Shown here piece by piece: positions 24,122 to 33,200 of a stretch of 64,000 nucleotides of DNA. The DNA is from Dyella solisilvae (GTDB lineage: Bacteria; Pseudomonadota; Gammaproteobacteria; Xanthomonadales; Rhodanobacteraceae): assembly GCF_003351225.1 (NCBI RefSeq), contig NZ_QQSY01000007.1:1-64000 (forward strand), written 5' to 3'. How positions within the stretch are numbered: the stretch's first letter is position 1; every line of letters starts with the position of its first letter. Under the pieces are notes generated by a model. The model did not search any database. It was not told the DNA's origin and saw only the letters and a list, made by a program, of their open reading frames with translations. The position numbers and the translations under genes are program-made.

Positions 24122-25476
24122 TGCGCCAGTTCCGAGATGGTGAGGCGGGTCTTGCCGCTGCGGGTGAGGGGAATGGTGTCGACGAACTGGCAGTTCACCT
24201 CGATGCCGTCGCCCAGCACCTTGCGGATTTCGCGGTGGATCATGGCCAGCGAGTCGTCGTTGAAGGCCTTGCCTCGCACCAGGTTCAGGTCGAGGCGGTC
24301 CAGCCGGCGCTGCACGATCTGGTACTGGGCGACGCCCGGCACCTCCTTGAGCAGGAACGGAAAGAACATGCCGGGCAGGATGCGACCATCCGGCGTGCGG
24401 ATCGCGTCGAGCAGGCGTCCCTCGACCTGGCTGATCAACGGCAGGCCGCGCCCGCAAGGGCATTGGTCGGTGGAGGTGGTGATCAGATCGCCGGTGGCAT
24501 AACGGATGAACGGCATGCCGTAGTTGAACAGGTCCGTGATGATCGCCTCGCCGGTGAGCGGATCGAGTTCGGCGCCCTCGGGCGCGACGCGCTCCACCAC
24601 CAGGTGGTCGATGTTCACGTGCATGCCGTGGTGCTGGTCGCACTCGCCGGCGACCATCATGAATTCGCGGCAGCCGTAGGTGTTGTAGGCCGGGCAGCCG
24701 AACGCCTGCTCGATGATCTCGCGCTCGAACTCGTGCATCGCCTCGCCGTTGACGATGAAGGCGCGCGGGGGATGCACGCGCCGGCCATTCTCCAGCAGCC
24801 ACTTCGCCAGCTTCAGCAGCGGGCCGAAATAGCCGAGCAGGATTTCGGGCTTGTGGCGGTCGATCATGTCCGCGTACGTGCCCATGTTCGCTTCGGTCAT
24901 GTGGAAGCTGTTGACCAGGCGACGGCCGAACGCAGCGTGGTACAGCTGGTCTTTCCAGCGGCGCGTCAGCGGCGGATTGCCCAGCCCACCGCCCCACAGC
25001 ACCAGGCTGCGGCGCCCCGGAGGCGCGCCGGCCCAGCCGTAGCCGCGGAACATCACCGCGGTGCGCCGGTCGTTGCTTTCGCGGTTGTAGCCGAAGCGCA
25101 GCGGCTCGCCGGTGGAGCCGCTGGTGTTCTTGTACAGCATGCGGTCGCGCCACGAGATGGCCTTCAGGTCCTCGCCATGGCTGCGGATGTCGGCCTTGGT
25201 GAGGGTGGGCAGGCGCGCGTAGTCGTCCAGGCTGCGGATGTCATCGGGAGTGATGCCCAGTTCGCGCCACTGGCGCTGGTAGTAGGGAACCTCGCGGTAG
25301 CAGTGCTCCAGCAGGCGCTTCAGGCGCGTCCACTGCAGCTCGGCCAGCTGCGCCGGCGACAGCCACTGGCTGCGCTCGTATTCATCCAGCCAGGCCAGCG
25401 TGCCGCGGCGGCGCAGGCCGGTTTCATAGGCGGGATAGAGCACGCGTCGGAACGCGGTTTCGTACAGGCTGCTCAT
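24118..25476 (-). CDS. CapK/PaaK-like AMP-dependent ligase
   Basis: A 452-aa adenylate-forming enzyme similar to phenylacetate-CoA ligase PaaK and the CapK proteins of capsule loci. The P-loop motif is YKNTSGSTGEPLRFGYNR (about residue 117). Downstream are YNTYGCREF, IRYATGDL and a Cys-containing CPCGRGLPL block, and the C-terminal SGKTRLT contains the lysine expected in the A10 position. It would activate an acyl group for attachment to a polysaccharide or a carrier. It is in the same operon as a PKS-NRPS containing a dead adenylation domain, so supply of an acyl-AMP in trans is a testable idea. Start at 25476, preceded by GGGGGT. Confidence 0.85.
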   Translation of the reverse strand: MSSLYETAFRRVLYPAYETGLRRRGTLAWLDEYERSQWLSPAQLAELQWTRLKRLLEHCYREVPYYQRQWRELGITPDDIRSLDDYARLPTLTKADIRSHGEDLKAISWRDRMLYKNTSGSTGEPLRFGYNRESNDRRTAVMFRGYGWAGAPPGRRSLVLWGGGLGNPPLTRRWKDQLYHAAFGRRLVNSFHMTEANMGTYADMIDRHKPEILLGYFGPLLKLAKWLLENGRRVHPPRAFIVNGEAMHEFEREIIEQAFGCPAYNTYGCREFMMVAGECDQHHGMHVNIDHLVVERVAPEGAELDPLTGEAIITDLFNYGMPFIRYATGDLITTSTDQCPCGRGLPLISQVEGRLLDAIRTPDGRILPGMFFPFLLKEVPGVAQYQIVQRRLDRLDLNLVRGKAFNDDSLAMIHREIRKVLGDGIEVNCQFVDTIPLTRSGKTRLTISELAQ

Positions 25477-25567
25477 GTCGGATACCCCCTGTTGTGAGCC
25501 GGCATGGCCGGCGAGGCGTGGGTCGCCCAAGAGATGTCAGGTACCGCAAAAGTGGGAAGACGTTTCA

Positions 25568-26830
25568 TCAGGCGGTCCTCAACAGGATCGCCACCAGCAC
25601 GTACAGGCCGACGATGCTGCCCATCGCCGCCGGCACCCAGCGCCACCACCCGCGCGTCATGCGGATGGTTTCCAGCCCCGGCAACCGCTGCCTGGCGCCG
25701 ACGAAATAGCCGACCACCATGGCCAGGATCAGGTAGAGCACGATCATGTAGCTGCGGCTGAGGAAGAACGCCGTGGTGAACATGCCGCACAACACGATGA
25801 ACAGGGCCAGCGCCAGCGGCCGCTCGATCTGCCATTGCGCAGCGGCCTCCGGCGCCTCGGCGGCATCGGCGCGGTAGCGCAGCACCAGCCACAGCATCCA
25901 GAAGCTGTAGCAGACGAACGCGAGCCACAGCACGTAGCCGACGAAGCCGGCCTCGGCCAGCACCAGCACGAAGGAATTGTGCGCAGTCAGTTCGTTGTAC
26001 TCGGTGAAGTTGCCCGCGCCCACGCCGAACAGCGGGTGCGACATGAACATGTGCAGGCCCGAGTACCAGGCATCGACGCGGCCGTTGGCCGATTCTTCGC
26101 CGGCATCGAGTTCCTGCATGCGCGAGGACAACAGCTTGAGGCAGGCCAGCCCGACCACGCCGAGCGCGCCGGCCATCAGCGCCCCGCGGCGATACCACAC
26201 GTAGATGCCGGCCATCATCAGCACGGCCAGCAGCGCGCCGCGCGAATTGGTCAGGCGGATGCCGTACAGCAACAGCAACGTGCCGGAGTACCACAGCAGC
26301 TTGCCCAGCATGCCGCTGTGCTTGCCGAGGTAGACCGCCATTGGCACGGCGGCCACGAACAGCAGGCCGAGATCGTTGGGATCGTTGAAGATGCCCACGT
26401 ACTGGATGCGGCCATCCTCGCCTACCGGGATGCCGGTCCAGCCGACGCCATTGCTGGCCTGCTGCACGCCGTGCAGGGCGAGCACGAATGAGCACAGCGC
26501 GATCACCGCCATGGTGATCACCACATGGCGTCGCGTGGTGCAGGCGGCTGACAGGATGAAGAAGGAGATCACCGTCGGGCCGAACTTGGCCAACTGGTCG
26601 AGCATGCCGCCGGTCCAGCCGTTGGTTGCCTGCGAGATCATCAGCACCAGCAGGAAGGCCGGTAGGATGGCGAACTGCGGCGCGTCGAACGTCCTGGCGC
26701 GAGAGCCGAGCCAGCTGAGGAAGGCCAGCACCAGCACCACCGGCAGCACGGGCACGCCGACCAGCGCGGGGATGTAGTCCTGCGGGCGGACGATGGTGAG
26801 TACGAGGTAGAGCAGGATCAGTGGGAACAT
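25568..26830 (-). CDS. O-antigen ligase / Wzy-like EPS polymerase
   Basis: A 420-aa polytopic membrane protein with about 10-12 hydrophobic segments and a Wzy_C-type periplasmic loop (GIFNDPNDLGLLF, then SNGRVDAWYSGLHMFMSHPLFGVGAGNF and AHNSFVLVLAEAG). The NDPNDLG and HNSF/GxG blocks match exosortase-type EPS polymerases and WaaL-like ligases; the two cannot be told apart by eye. With Wzx, Wzz and Wza homologs present, polymerase is more likely. It overlaps the upstream deacetylase gene by 13 bases. Confidence 0.82.
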   Translation of the reverse strand: MFPLILLYLVLTIVRPQDYIPALVGVPVLPVVLVLAFLSWLGSRARTFDAPQFAILPAFLLVLMISQATNGWTGGMLDQLAKFGPTVISFFILSAACTTRRHVVITMAVIALCSFVLALHGVQQASNGVGWTGIPVGEDGRIQYVGIFNDPNDLGLLFVAAVPMAVYLGKHSGMLGKLLWYSGTLLLLYGIRLTNSRGALLAVLMMAGIYVWYRRGALMAGALGVVGLACLKLLSSRMQELDAGEESANGRVDAWYSGLHMFMSHPLFGVGAGNFTEYNELTAHNSFVLVLAEAGFVGYVLWLAFVCYSFWMLWLVLRYRADAAEAPEAAAQWQIERPLALALFIVLCGMFTTAFFLSRSYMIVLYLILAMVVGYFVGARQRLPGLETIRMTRGWWRWVPAAMGSIVGLYVLVAILLRTA

Positions 26831-27927
26831 GTCGGGTCCGACCTGAACTCGTGCATGCGTCCGCCACTGGGATAACTCATCAGGCTTGGCATCGCCAGCA
26901 TCGCGGCGAACCAGCCGATGCCCATGTTGCGTTCGACCGCCAGGCGGTACAGCGCGTACCGGTTGAAGTCGCGCTGCGTGTTGGTCCCGCTGATATAGCT
27001 GCAGGCCAGTTCGAAGCCCGCCTCTCGGGTGGTGTCGATCACGCGCTGGTCGAACGCGCGCGTGCCGCCCACCGGATAGGACATGTGCAGCATGGCTGGC
27101 CCCAGTTCGCGCTGCAGCGTGTCGCGGGAGTGGCGCACCTCGAATTCAAGCTCGTCCTGCGGCAGCTTGGAAAGCATGCGGTGGTGCACGCCATGCGAGC
27201 CGAATTCGTAACCTGCCGCGTGCATCTCCCGCACCTGGTCCCAGCTCATGGGCTGGCAGTCCGGCGGCGCCACCTCGCTCGGAATGCGCCACTGGGTTTC
27301 CAGCCGACGGGTCATCGCCGACTGGGTGAGCGCGTCGGTTTCCTTCATGCGGTCGAGCACCATCGTCGCCAGCGCGCGTCGCGCGGCGCGGCCGTCCGGC
27401 ATGGGCTCGTCCATGCCCAGTTCCGGGAGTTCAAGCCTTGGGGCGCCAGTGCGCAGGATCATGTGCACCAGCCAGTCGTAAGCGAACGGGTGGCCGGTGT
27501 CGATATGCCCGGTGGAGACGAAGAACGTGGCCGGCACGCCCAGTTCCCGAAGGATCGGGAAGGCGACGTGGTAGTTGTCGTTGTAGCCGTCGTCGAAGGT
27601 GACCACCACGGCGTCGGTGGGCAGTTCGCGACCGGTATTGATGGCCTCGGCGACGTCGCTCAGGCGCATCGGATGGTAATGCCGCTTGATGAAGCTCATC
27701 TGCTCGCGAAAGCCTTCCGGCGAGGTGCTGATCAGCTCCAGGTCGAACTCGTAGATGTCGGGATCTGGCAGCGGCGTGATGCGGTGATAGGCGAGGATGC
27801 GAAGATCCTTGCGCAACCACGAGCGCATCCGTTGCAGCGAGCCGAGCAGCCCGCTGCTGTGGCATAGCTCGCCGAGCTGCCCCCGAAGGCCTGCCGGCCT
27901 GCCGCTGTCGCGCACCTGCGTCACCAT
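26818..27927 (-). CDS. Polysaccharide deacetylase (NodB homology), copy 3
   Basis: A 369-aa protein resembling the larger EPS-cluster deacetylases. The domain begins with ILAYHRITPLPDPDIYEFDL (about residue 44). It has the DD motif VVTFDDGYNDNYH, the HG/HH block GSHGVHHRML, and MSYPVGGTRAFD. An ATG at 27927 overlaps the upstream glycosyltransferase by 7 bases; a GTG at 27924 is also possible. There is no signal peptide. It is one of three NodB-type enzymes in this arm, so several deacetylated amino sugars, or different steps, are implied. Confidence 0.85.
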   Translation of the reverse strand: MVTQVRDSGRPAGLRGQLGELCHSSGLLGSLQRMRSWLRKDLRILAYHRITPLPDPDIYEFDLELISTSPEGFREQMSFIKRHYHPMRLSDVAEAINTGRELPTDAVVVTFDDGYNDNYHVAFPILRELGVPATFFVSTGHIDTGHPFAYDWLVHMILRTGAPRLELPELGMDEPMPDGRAARRALATMVLDRMKETDALTQSAMTRRLETQWRIPSEVAPPDCQPMSWDQVREMHAAGYEFGSHGVHHRMLSKLPQDELEFEVRHSRDTLQRELGPAMLHMSYPVGGTRAFDQRVIDTTREAGFELACSYISGTNTQRDFNRYALYRLAVERNMGIGWFAAMLAMPSLMSYPSGGRMHEFRSDPTCSH

Positions 27928-29051
27928 AGGTGGAGTCCTCGATTGCGGGCAAAGGTCACGACAGCCTGTGCAGCGAAAAGATTGAGGTAGAAGAACGCCA
28001 TCGCCAGCCGCAGCGGCAGCCAGCGCACCGCGGCCGGCTGCAACCGACCGATCACCACCATGGCCGCGCCCAGCGCCAGCAGCGCCAGGGTGACGGCGCA
28101 CAGCAGGTAGCTGGAGGCCAGGCAGGCGGAGGTCAGCGCCAGTCCCAGCAGCAACCACGGTCCCAGCAGCCGCAGCAGCTTGTGGCTGACGAAGCGGAAC
28201 CACGCGGGATTGCGCCAGGGCAACAGCAGCCACGGCGCCAACTGGATCAACTGGCAGTTGCCGGCCAGCGTGCGGATCTTGCGGCGACGTTCTTCCATCG
28301 GCGCCTGGGTGGCGCGGTCCCAGGCAAGCGCGCTCGGTTCGAACACCACGCGGTGTCCGGCGGCGATCACGCGCATGGGTACGAGCACGTCGTCGAGCAC
28401 CGTGCCCTCGGGCAACGGTTCGAACAGCTCGCGGCGTATCGCATACAGCGCGCCGCTGACGCCGATGGTGGAGCCCGAGCGGCTTTCTGCATGGCGGATC
28501 AGCTTCTCGTAGCGCCAGTAGGCATCGACGCTCTGCGCGAAGCCGGTGTCCGGGTCGGACAGCATCAGCTCGCCGCCCACCGCGCCCACGGCAGGGTCAG
28601 CGAGGTTCGCCATCAGGTCGCGCAACGCCTGCGGCGAGAGCTTCTGGCGCACGTCGGTGAGCAACAGCACGTCACCGCGCGCCTGAGCGACCGCGTTGTT
28701 GAGGCAGGCGGCCTTGCCCCGGCGCGTGGGAAACTCCAGCACCTGCACGCGCGGGTCGCCGAATTCGCGCGCCAGCCGCGCGGTGTCGTCGTGGCAACCG
28801 TCGCAGGCGACGATGATGTCCAGCTTCTCGCGCGGATAACCGAGGCAGGCCAGATTGGCCAGCTTGGCCTGGATATAGGCCGCGCTGTCATAGGCGGCGA
28901 TCACCACAGTGACCTTGGGCGTGATCGGACGCTTGCGCACCGGGCGTGGGAACAACCGCGCCTGCAGCCAGATCCACAGTGGATAGCCGGCGAAGATATG
29001 CACCAGCAACAGGCCGCAGATCCAGAACACCGTGTAGGCGACCGTGCTCAT
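27921..29051 (-). CDS. Glycosyltransferase family 2, membrane-bound (paralog A)
   Basis: A 376-aa GT2 protein. It has an N-terminal membrane segment (VFWICGLLLVHIFAGYPLWIW), a GT-A domain with VTVVIAAYDSAAYIQAKL, the DxD-like VACDGCHDD, the LLLTDVRQKLSP acceptor block and TVLDDVLVP, then two or more C-terminal helices. It is paralogous to the upstream gene at 29122, with the same 376-aa length and motif order. It belongs to the processive/cellulose-synthase-like type that makes beta-linkages, but whether it is processive is uncertain. Confidence 0.87.
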   Translation of the reverse strand: MSTVAYTVFWICGLLLVHIFAGYPLWIWLQARLFPRPVRKRPITPKVTVVIAAYDSAAYIQAKLANLACLGYPREKLDIIVACDGCHDDTARLAREFGDPRVQVLEFPTRRGKAACLNNAVAQARGDVLLLTDVRQKLSPQALRDLMANLADPAVGAVGGELMLSDPDTGFAQSVDAYWRYEKLIRHAESRSGSTIGVSGALYAIRRELFEPLPEGTVLDDVLVPMRVIAAGHRVVFEPSALAWDRATQAPMEERRRKIRTLAGNCQLIQLAPWLLLPWRNPAWFRFVSHKLLRLLGPWLLLGLALTSACLASSYLLCAVTLALLALGAAMVVIGRLQPAAVRWLPLRLAMAFFYLNLFAAQAVVTFARNRGLHLW

Positions 29052-29121
29052 GACGGCATGCTCCCGTCCCGGCGTGTGCGGGAACGACGAGCGAGGCGAG
29101 GCTCATGGCGGTACGGGCGCG

Positions 29122-30252
29122 TCACCATGGCTGGCTGTCCCGGTGGCGTGAGAAGGTGAGCAGCGCCTGTGCGGAGAACAGGTTCAGGTAGAAGAACGTC
29201 AGCGCCAGGCGCACCGGCAGCCAGCGGCTCAGCGCCGGTTGCAGGCGACCGGCCGCCGCGAGGCAAATCCCGGCCACCAGCATGGCCAGCGTCGCTGCGC
29301 ACAGGATGTGCCGCCGCGCGAGCAGCAGCGAGGCGAGCGCCACGCTCAACATCAGCCATGGCGCCGCCAGGCGAAGCAGCTTGTGGCTGACGAAGCGCAG
29401 CCACACCGGGTTGTCCTGCGGTGACAGCAGCCACGGCGCCAGGCGCGCCAGCTGCAGGTGCCCGGCCGAGTTGTGGATGCGCCGCGGGCGGTCTTCCTCG
29501 GGCCGCTGCACCAGCCGGTCCCATGCCAGCGCGCGCGGCTCGAACACCACGCGGCGTCCGCTGGCGATCATCCGCATGGGAATCAGCACGTCGTCGAGCA
29601 TGGTGTCCGGCGGCAGCGGTTCGTACTGCAGGCGGCGCATGGCGTACAGGCCGCTGCTCACGCTGATGGTCGAGCCGCTCTGGCTCTCGGCCAGCCGCAG
29701 CGTCTTTTCGTAGCGCCAGTAGGTATCGATGCCCTGGGCGAAACCGCTCTGGTTGTCGGTGTACAGCAGTTCGCCGCTGGCGATGCCCACGTGAGGGTCG
29801 GCGAGGTTGGCCACCAGTTCGCGCAAGGCGATCGGCGCCAGCGTCTGGTGCACCTCGGTGAACAGCAGCACTTCGCCCTGCGCCAGCGCCACCGCACGGT
29901 TCAGGCAGGCGGCCTTGCCCATCGGCTCCTGGAATTCCAGCACGCGCACGCGCCGGTCCTTGAACTGGCGCGCCAGCCGCGGCGTGCCATCGCGGCAACC
30001 GTCGCACACCACGATGACCTGCAGCTGGCTGCGCGGATAGTTGAGGGTGCCGAGGTTGGCGAGTTTGGCCTGGATGTGCATGGCGCCGTCGCGGACCACC
30101 ATGACGACGCTCACTGTGGGCAACACCGGTTGCTTGTCCACCGGCTGCGGTCGCAGCCGCGCCAGCAGCCAGATGCCGGTGGGATACACGATGAAGGTGT
30201 AGGCCAGCAGCCAGGCGCTGGCCAGGAACACCGCGTAGACCAGTGAGCTCAT
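29122..30252 (-). CDS. Glycosyltransferase family 2, membrane-bound (paralog B)
   Basis: A 376-aa GT2 enzyme built like its downstream neighbour: N-terminal helix (VFLASAWLLAYTFIVYPTGIW), VSVVMVVRDGAMHIQAKL, VVCDGCRDG, LFTEVHQTLAPIALRELVANL, LDDVLIPMRM, and C-terminal membrane helices. The sequences are clearly homologous but well diverged, so the tandem duplication is old and the two probably use different acceptors or donors. Start at 30252 (MSSLVY) after a GGGGGAAG ribosome site. It begins 30 bases after the NRPS stop, so it is almost certainly cotranscribed with the PKS-NRPS genes. Confidence 0.87.
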   Translation of the reverse strand: MSSLVYAVFLASAWLLAYTFIVYPTGIWLLARLRPQPVDKQPVLPTVSVVMVVRDGAMHIQAKLANLGTLNYPRSQLQVIVVCDGCRDGTPRLARQFKDRRVRVLEFQEPMGKAACLNRAVALAQGEVLLFTEVHQTLAPIALRELVANLADPHVGIASGELLYTDNQSGFAQGIDTYWRYEKTLRLAESQSGSTISVSSGLYAMRRLQYEPLPPDTMLDDVLIPMRMIASGRRVVFEPRALAWDRLVQRPEEDRPRRIHNSAGHLQLARLAPWLLSPQDNPVWLRFVSHKLLRLAAPWLMLSVALASLLLARRHILCAATLAMLVAGICLAAAGRLQPALSRWLPVRLALTFFYLNLFSAQALLTFSRHRDSQPW

Positions 30253-30282
30253 ATCGGCTTCCCCCAAACCGACCCGGTCATC

Positions 30283-33200
30283 TCAGCGCCTTCCGAACAG
30301 TTTGCGCAGGCGCTGTCCCAGTGCGGGCGGACGTTCGTCGGTCGCCGGCGGTGATGTCGCCAACTCGGCCGCGAGCGTGCCCAGCGAGCCGTTGGCGATA
30401 TCCAGCAGGTTCAGGCGTACGCCGGTCTCGCGCTGCACGCGCGTCGCCATTTCCACCGCCAGCAACGAATGGCCACCAATGTCGAAGAAGTTGTCGCTGG
30501 TGCGCACCTGGCTGAGGTGCAGCAAGTCGCGCCAGATCGCCGCCAGCAATTGTTCACCTGGCGTCTTCGGCTGCACCGCCAGCTCGCCGAGATCGTCGTC
30601 GCGACCGCCGGGCAAGGGCAGGGCGGCGATGTCCACCGTGCCGTCGGCCAGTGTCGGCAACGCATCCAGCACCACCAGATGCTTGGGCATGCCCTTCGCC
30701 GCGAGCACGCGGCCGAGCGCGGCGCGCAGCGCGTCACGATCGAGCGTGGCGCCGGCGCCTGGGGCCACGTAGGCATCGACCTGGGAGTCGCCCAGGCTGT
30801 CGGTGCGCGATATCGCGATCGCGGCGGCGACGTTCGGCTGCTGCAGCAACAACGCCTCCACCGCCACCGGGTCGACGTCGTGCCCGTCGACGCGCACGCG
30901 CCGGTCGAAACGACCCAGTTCCTGCAGTTGCCCCTCGGCGAGCCAACGGCCCCGGAAACCTGTCGGCCACAGCGGCGGCGCGCCAGAAATGTTGACCGAG
31001 GTCGAAGCCCATGCGCTTGCACGTTGTCCGAAGGCGCGGTTGAGTCCGGCCCCGCCAAGGTGGATCTCGCCGATGGCGCCCATCGGGCACGGGCGCTGCT
31101 GTGCGTCGAGGATCCACACCTGGTTGCCGGCCAGCGCGCGTCCGCTGTGCACGCCATCAGCGGGGCGCTCGACGCGACCGATCGTGGCGACCAGCGCGCT
31201 GTCATCGGCGCCGAACAGGCTCCACAGGCTGGCGCTGCGCGCGGCGAGTTCGATCGCCAGCTCTGGCGACGGCGCGCCGCCCACGCAGATCGCACGCAAG
31301 TCGCGGTGACCCTCCCAGCCCGCCGCGAGCAATGCGCGCCACGCGGCGCTCGGGGCGAAGATCACGCTGGCGTGGCTGGCCTGCACCAGGCTGAGCAGCG
31401 ATTCGCCGTCGTCGACCTGGTGGATGCCCGCCAGCACGAACTTGGCGCCGCTGCCCAGCGGCAGCAGGCGCTCCACCACGCCCACGCCGGTCGATGCCGG
31501 GGCCATGCCCAGCACGCCGTCGGCGGTGGTGATGGAAAGCGTGTCACGCAATCCCTGCACCAGTCGCGCCAGTGCGCCGTGGGTGACCGCGTGGCCGCCG
31601 GGTTGGCCATTCGCGCCAGGCACGTAGCTGACGAAGGCCACGTCGTCGAGCGTGGGATGCTGGCTGCCGTCGCGCTGCGAGGAAGCGCCGACGATCTCGG
31701 TAGTGTCGGTGTCCAGCCACAGCGCCTTGGCATGTGGCCAGCCAAGGTCCGCTTCCAGCGTGGCGTTTCCGATCAGCAGGCTGACGCCAGCGTCGGCGAT
31801 CAGTTCGTTGAGGCGGGCCGGCGGATCCTCCGGGTCGAGCAGCACCACCGTGCCGCCGGCCTTGAGTGTGCCGAGCATCGCGGCGAGACGACCGATGCCG
31901 GGCTCGGCGCACAGGCCCACGGCCGCGCCGCGACCGACGCCGCGCTGGCGCAGGCAGGCCGCCATGCGGTTGCTGCGCGTTTCCAGTTCCGCGTACGAGG
32001 TGTTCCAGTTGCCCACGGCCAATGCAGGCGCCTGGGGCGCGCGATCGACCTGCGCTTCGAACTGCGCGACCAGATCGACGGCCTCGGTTCCGGCGTCGCT
32101 GGCGTGCCACTGTTGCTGCTGGGCCAGTTCGTCGGCGCGGATCGCGTTGAGCGCATCGATGGTCTGGGTGGGATCGGCGCTGACCCGCGCCATCAGGGTG
32201 AGGTAACGGTCGCGCTGCAGGCGCGCGGTGTCGGCCTGCAGGATGTCGGCGTTGTAGGTGACGCCGCCCAGCAGGCCCTTGGTGTTCTCCAGGAACCACA
32301 GGCCCAGATCCTCGGTGGCGCCGCTCTGGAACAGCAGGATCTGCTCGTGGCTCAGACCGCCCCAGTCGACCACGCGCTGGCGCGCATCCTGGAACGAGAA
32401 CAGCGCCTGGTACAGCACCGCGCCATTGCCGTGGCCGGTGCGCAGCTCGCGCTGCAGGTATTCCAGCGGCACGTCGGGATGGCCGAAGCTCTCGATGGCG
32501 GCGTCTTTCACCTGGCGCACGAAATCGATGAAGCGCAGCGACGGATCCACGGTGATGTGCAGCGGCAACAGGTTGTTGAAGTAACCCATCACCGATTCGA
32601 CTTCGGTCTGGTTGCGCGCGCGCACCGGCGTGCCCACCACCAGGTGGCGCTGGCCGGCGAGGCCGCTCAGAAGCACGTAGTACAAGGCGAGCAGGGCCAT
32701 GTTGAGCGTGGCGTCGGCCTGCTTGGCGACGTGATGCATCACGTCGGTGGCTTCGCGCGACACGCGGATCCATTCCGTGCGGCCGACACCGGACATGCCG
32801 GGGCGACGCGGGAAGTCGGTCGGCAACGCGCGCGTTTCCTGCGCCTTTGCCAGCCGCTCGCGCCAGTAACCGAGCTGCGCCTGGAAGGCTTCGCTCTCCA
32901 GCCACTGCGCGTGCCAGGCGGCGAAATCGCCGTAGGTCACCGGCAGCGGGGCCAGCGGCGAGGGCTTGCCTTCGGCGAAGGCCTTGTACAGCTGCGAGAG
33001 TTCAGCGTAGAGGATGTCGAACGACCAGCCGTCCCAGATGATGTGGTGCGGCATGAAGAAGAACACGTGCTCGTCGTCGGCGAGCCGGAACATCCGCGCG
33101 CTGAACAGCGGCGAGCGGGTGAGGTCGAACGGCGTGTCGGTCAGCGCCTGCAGGCGACGCATCAGTTCCGGCTCGCGCTCGGCCTCCGGCAAGGCCGACA

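Noticed and set aside
24122-25153. 5' extension of the glycosyltransferase frame (copy 3) by about 340 codons
   Set aside because: The extension overlaps the CapK-like ligase on the same strand in a different frame; the ligase is well supported. A GTG with a GTGA overlap gives the correct start.
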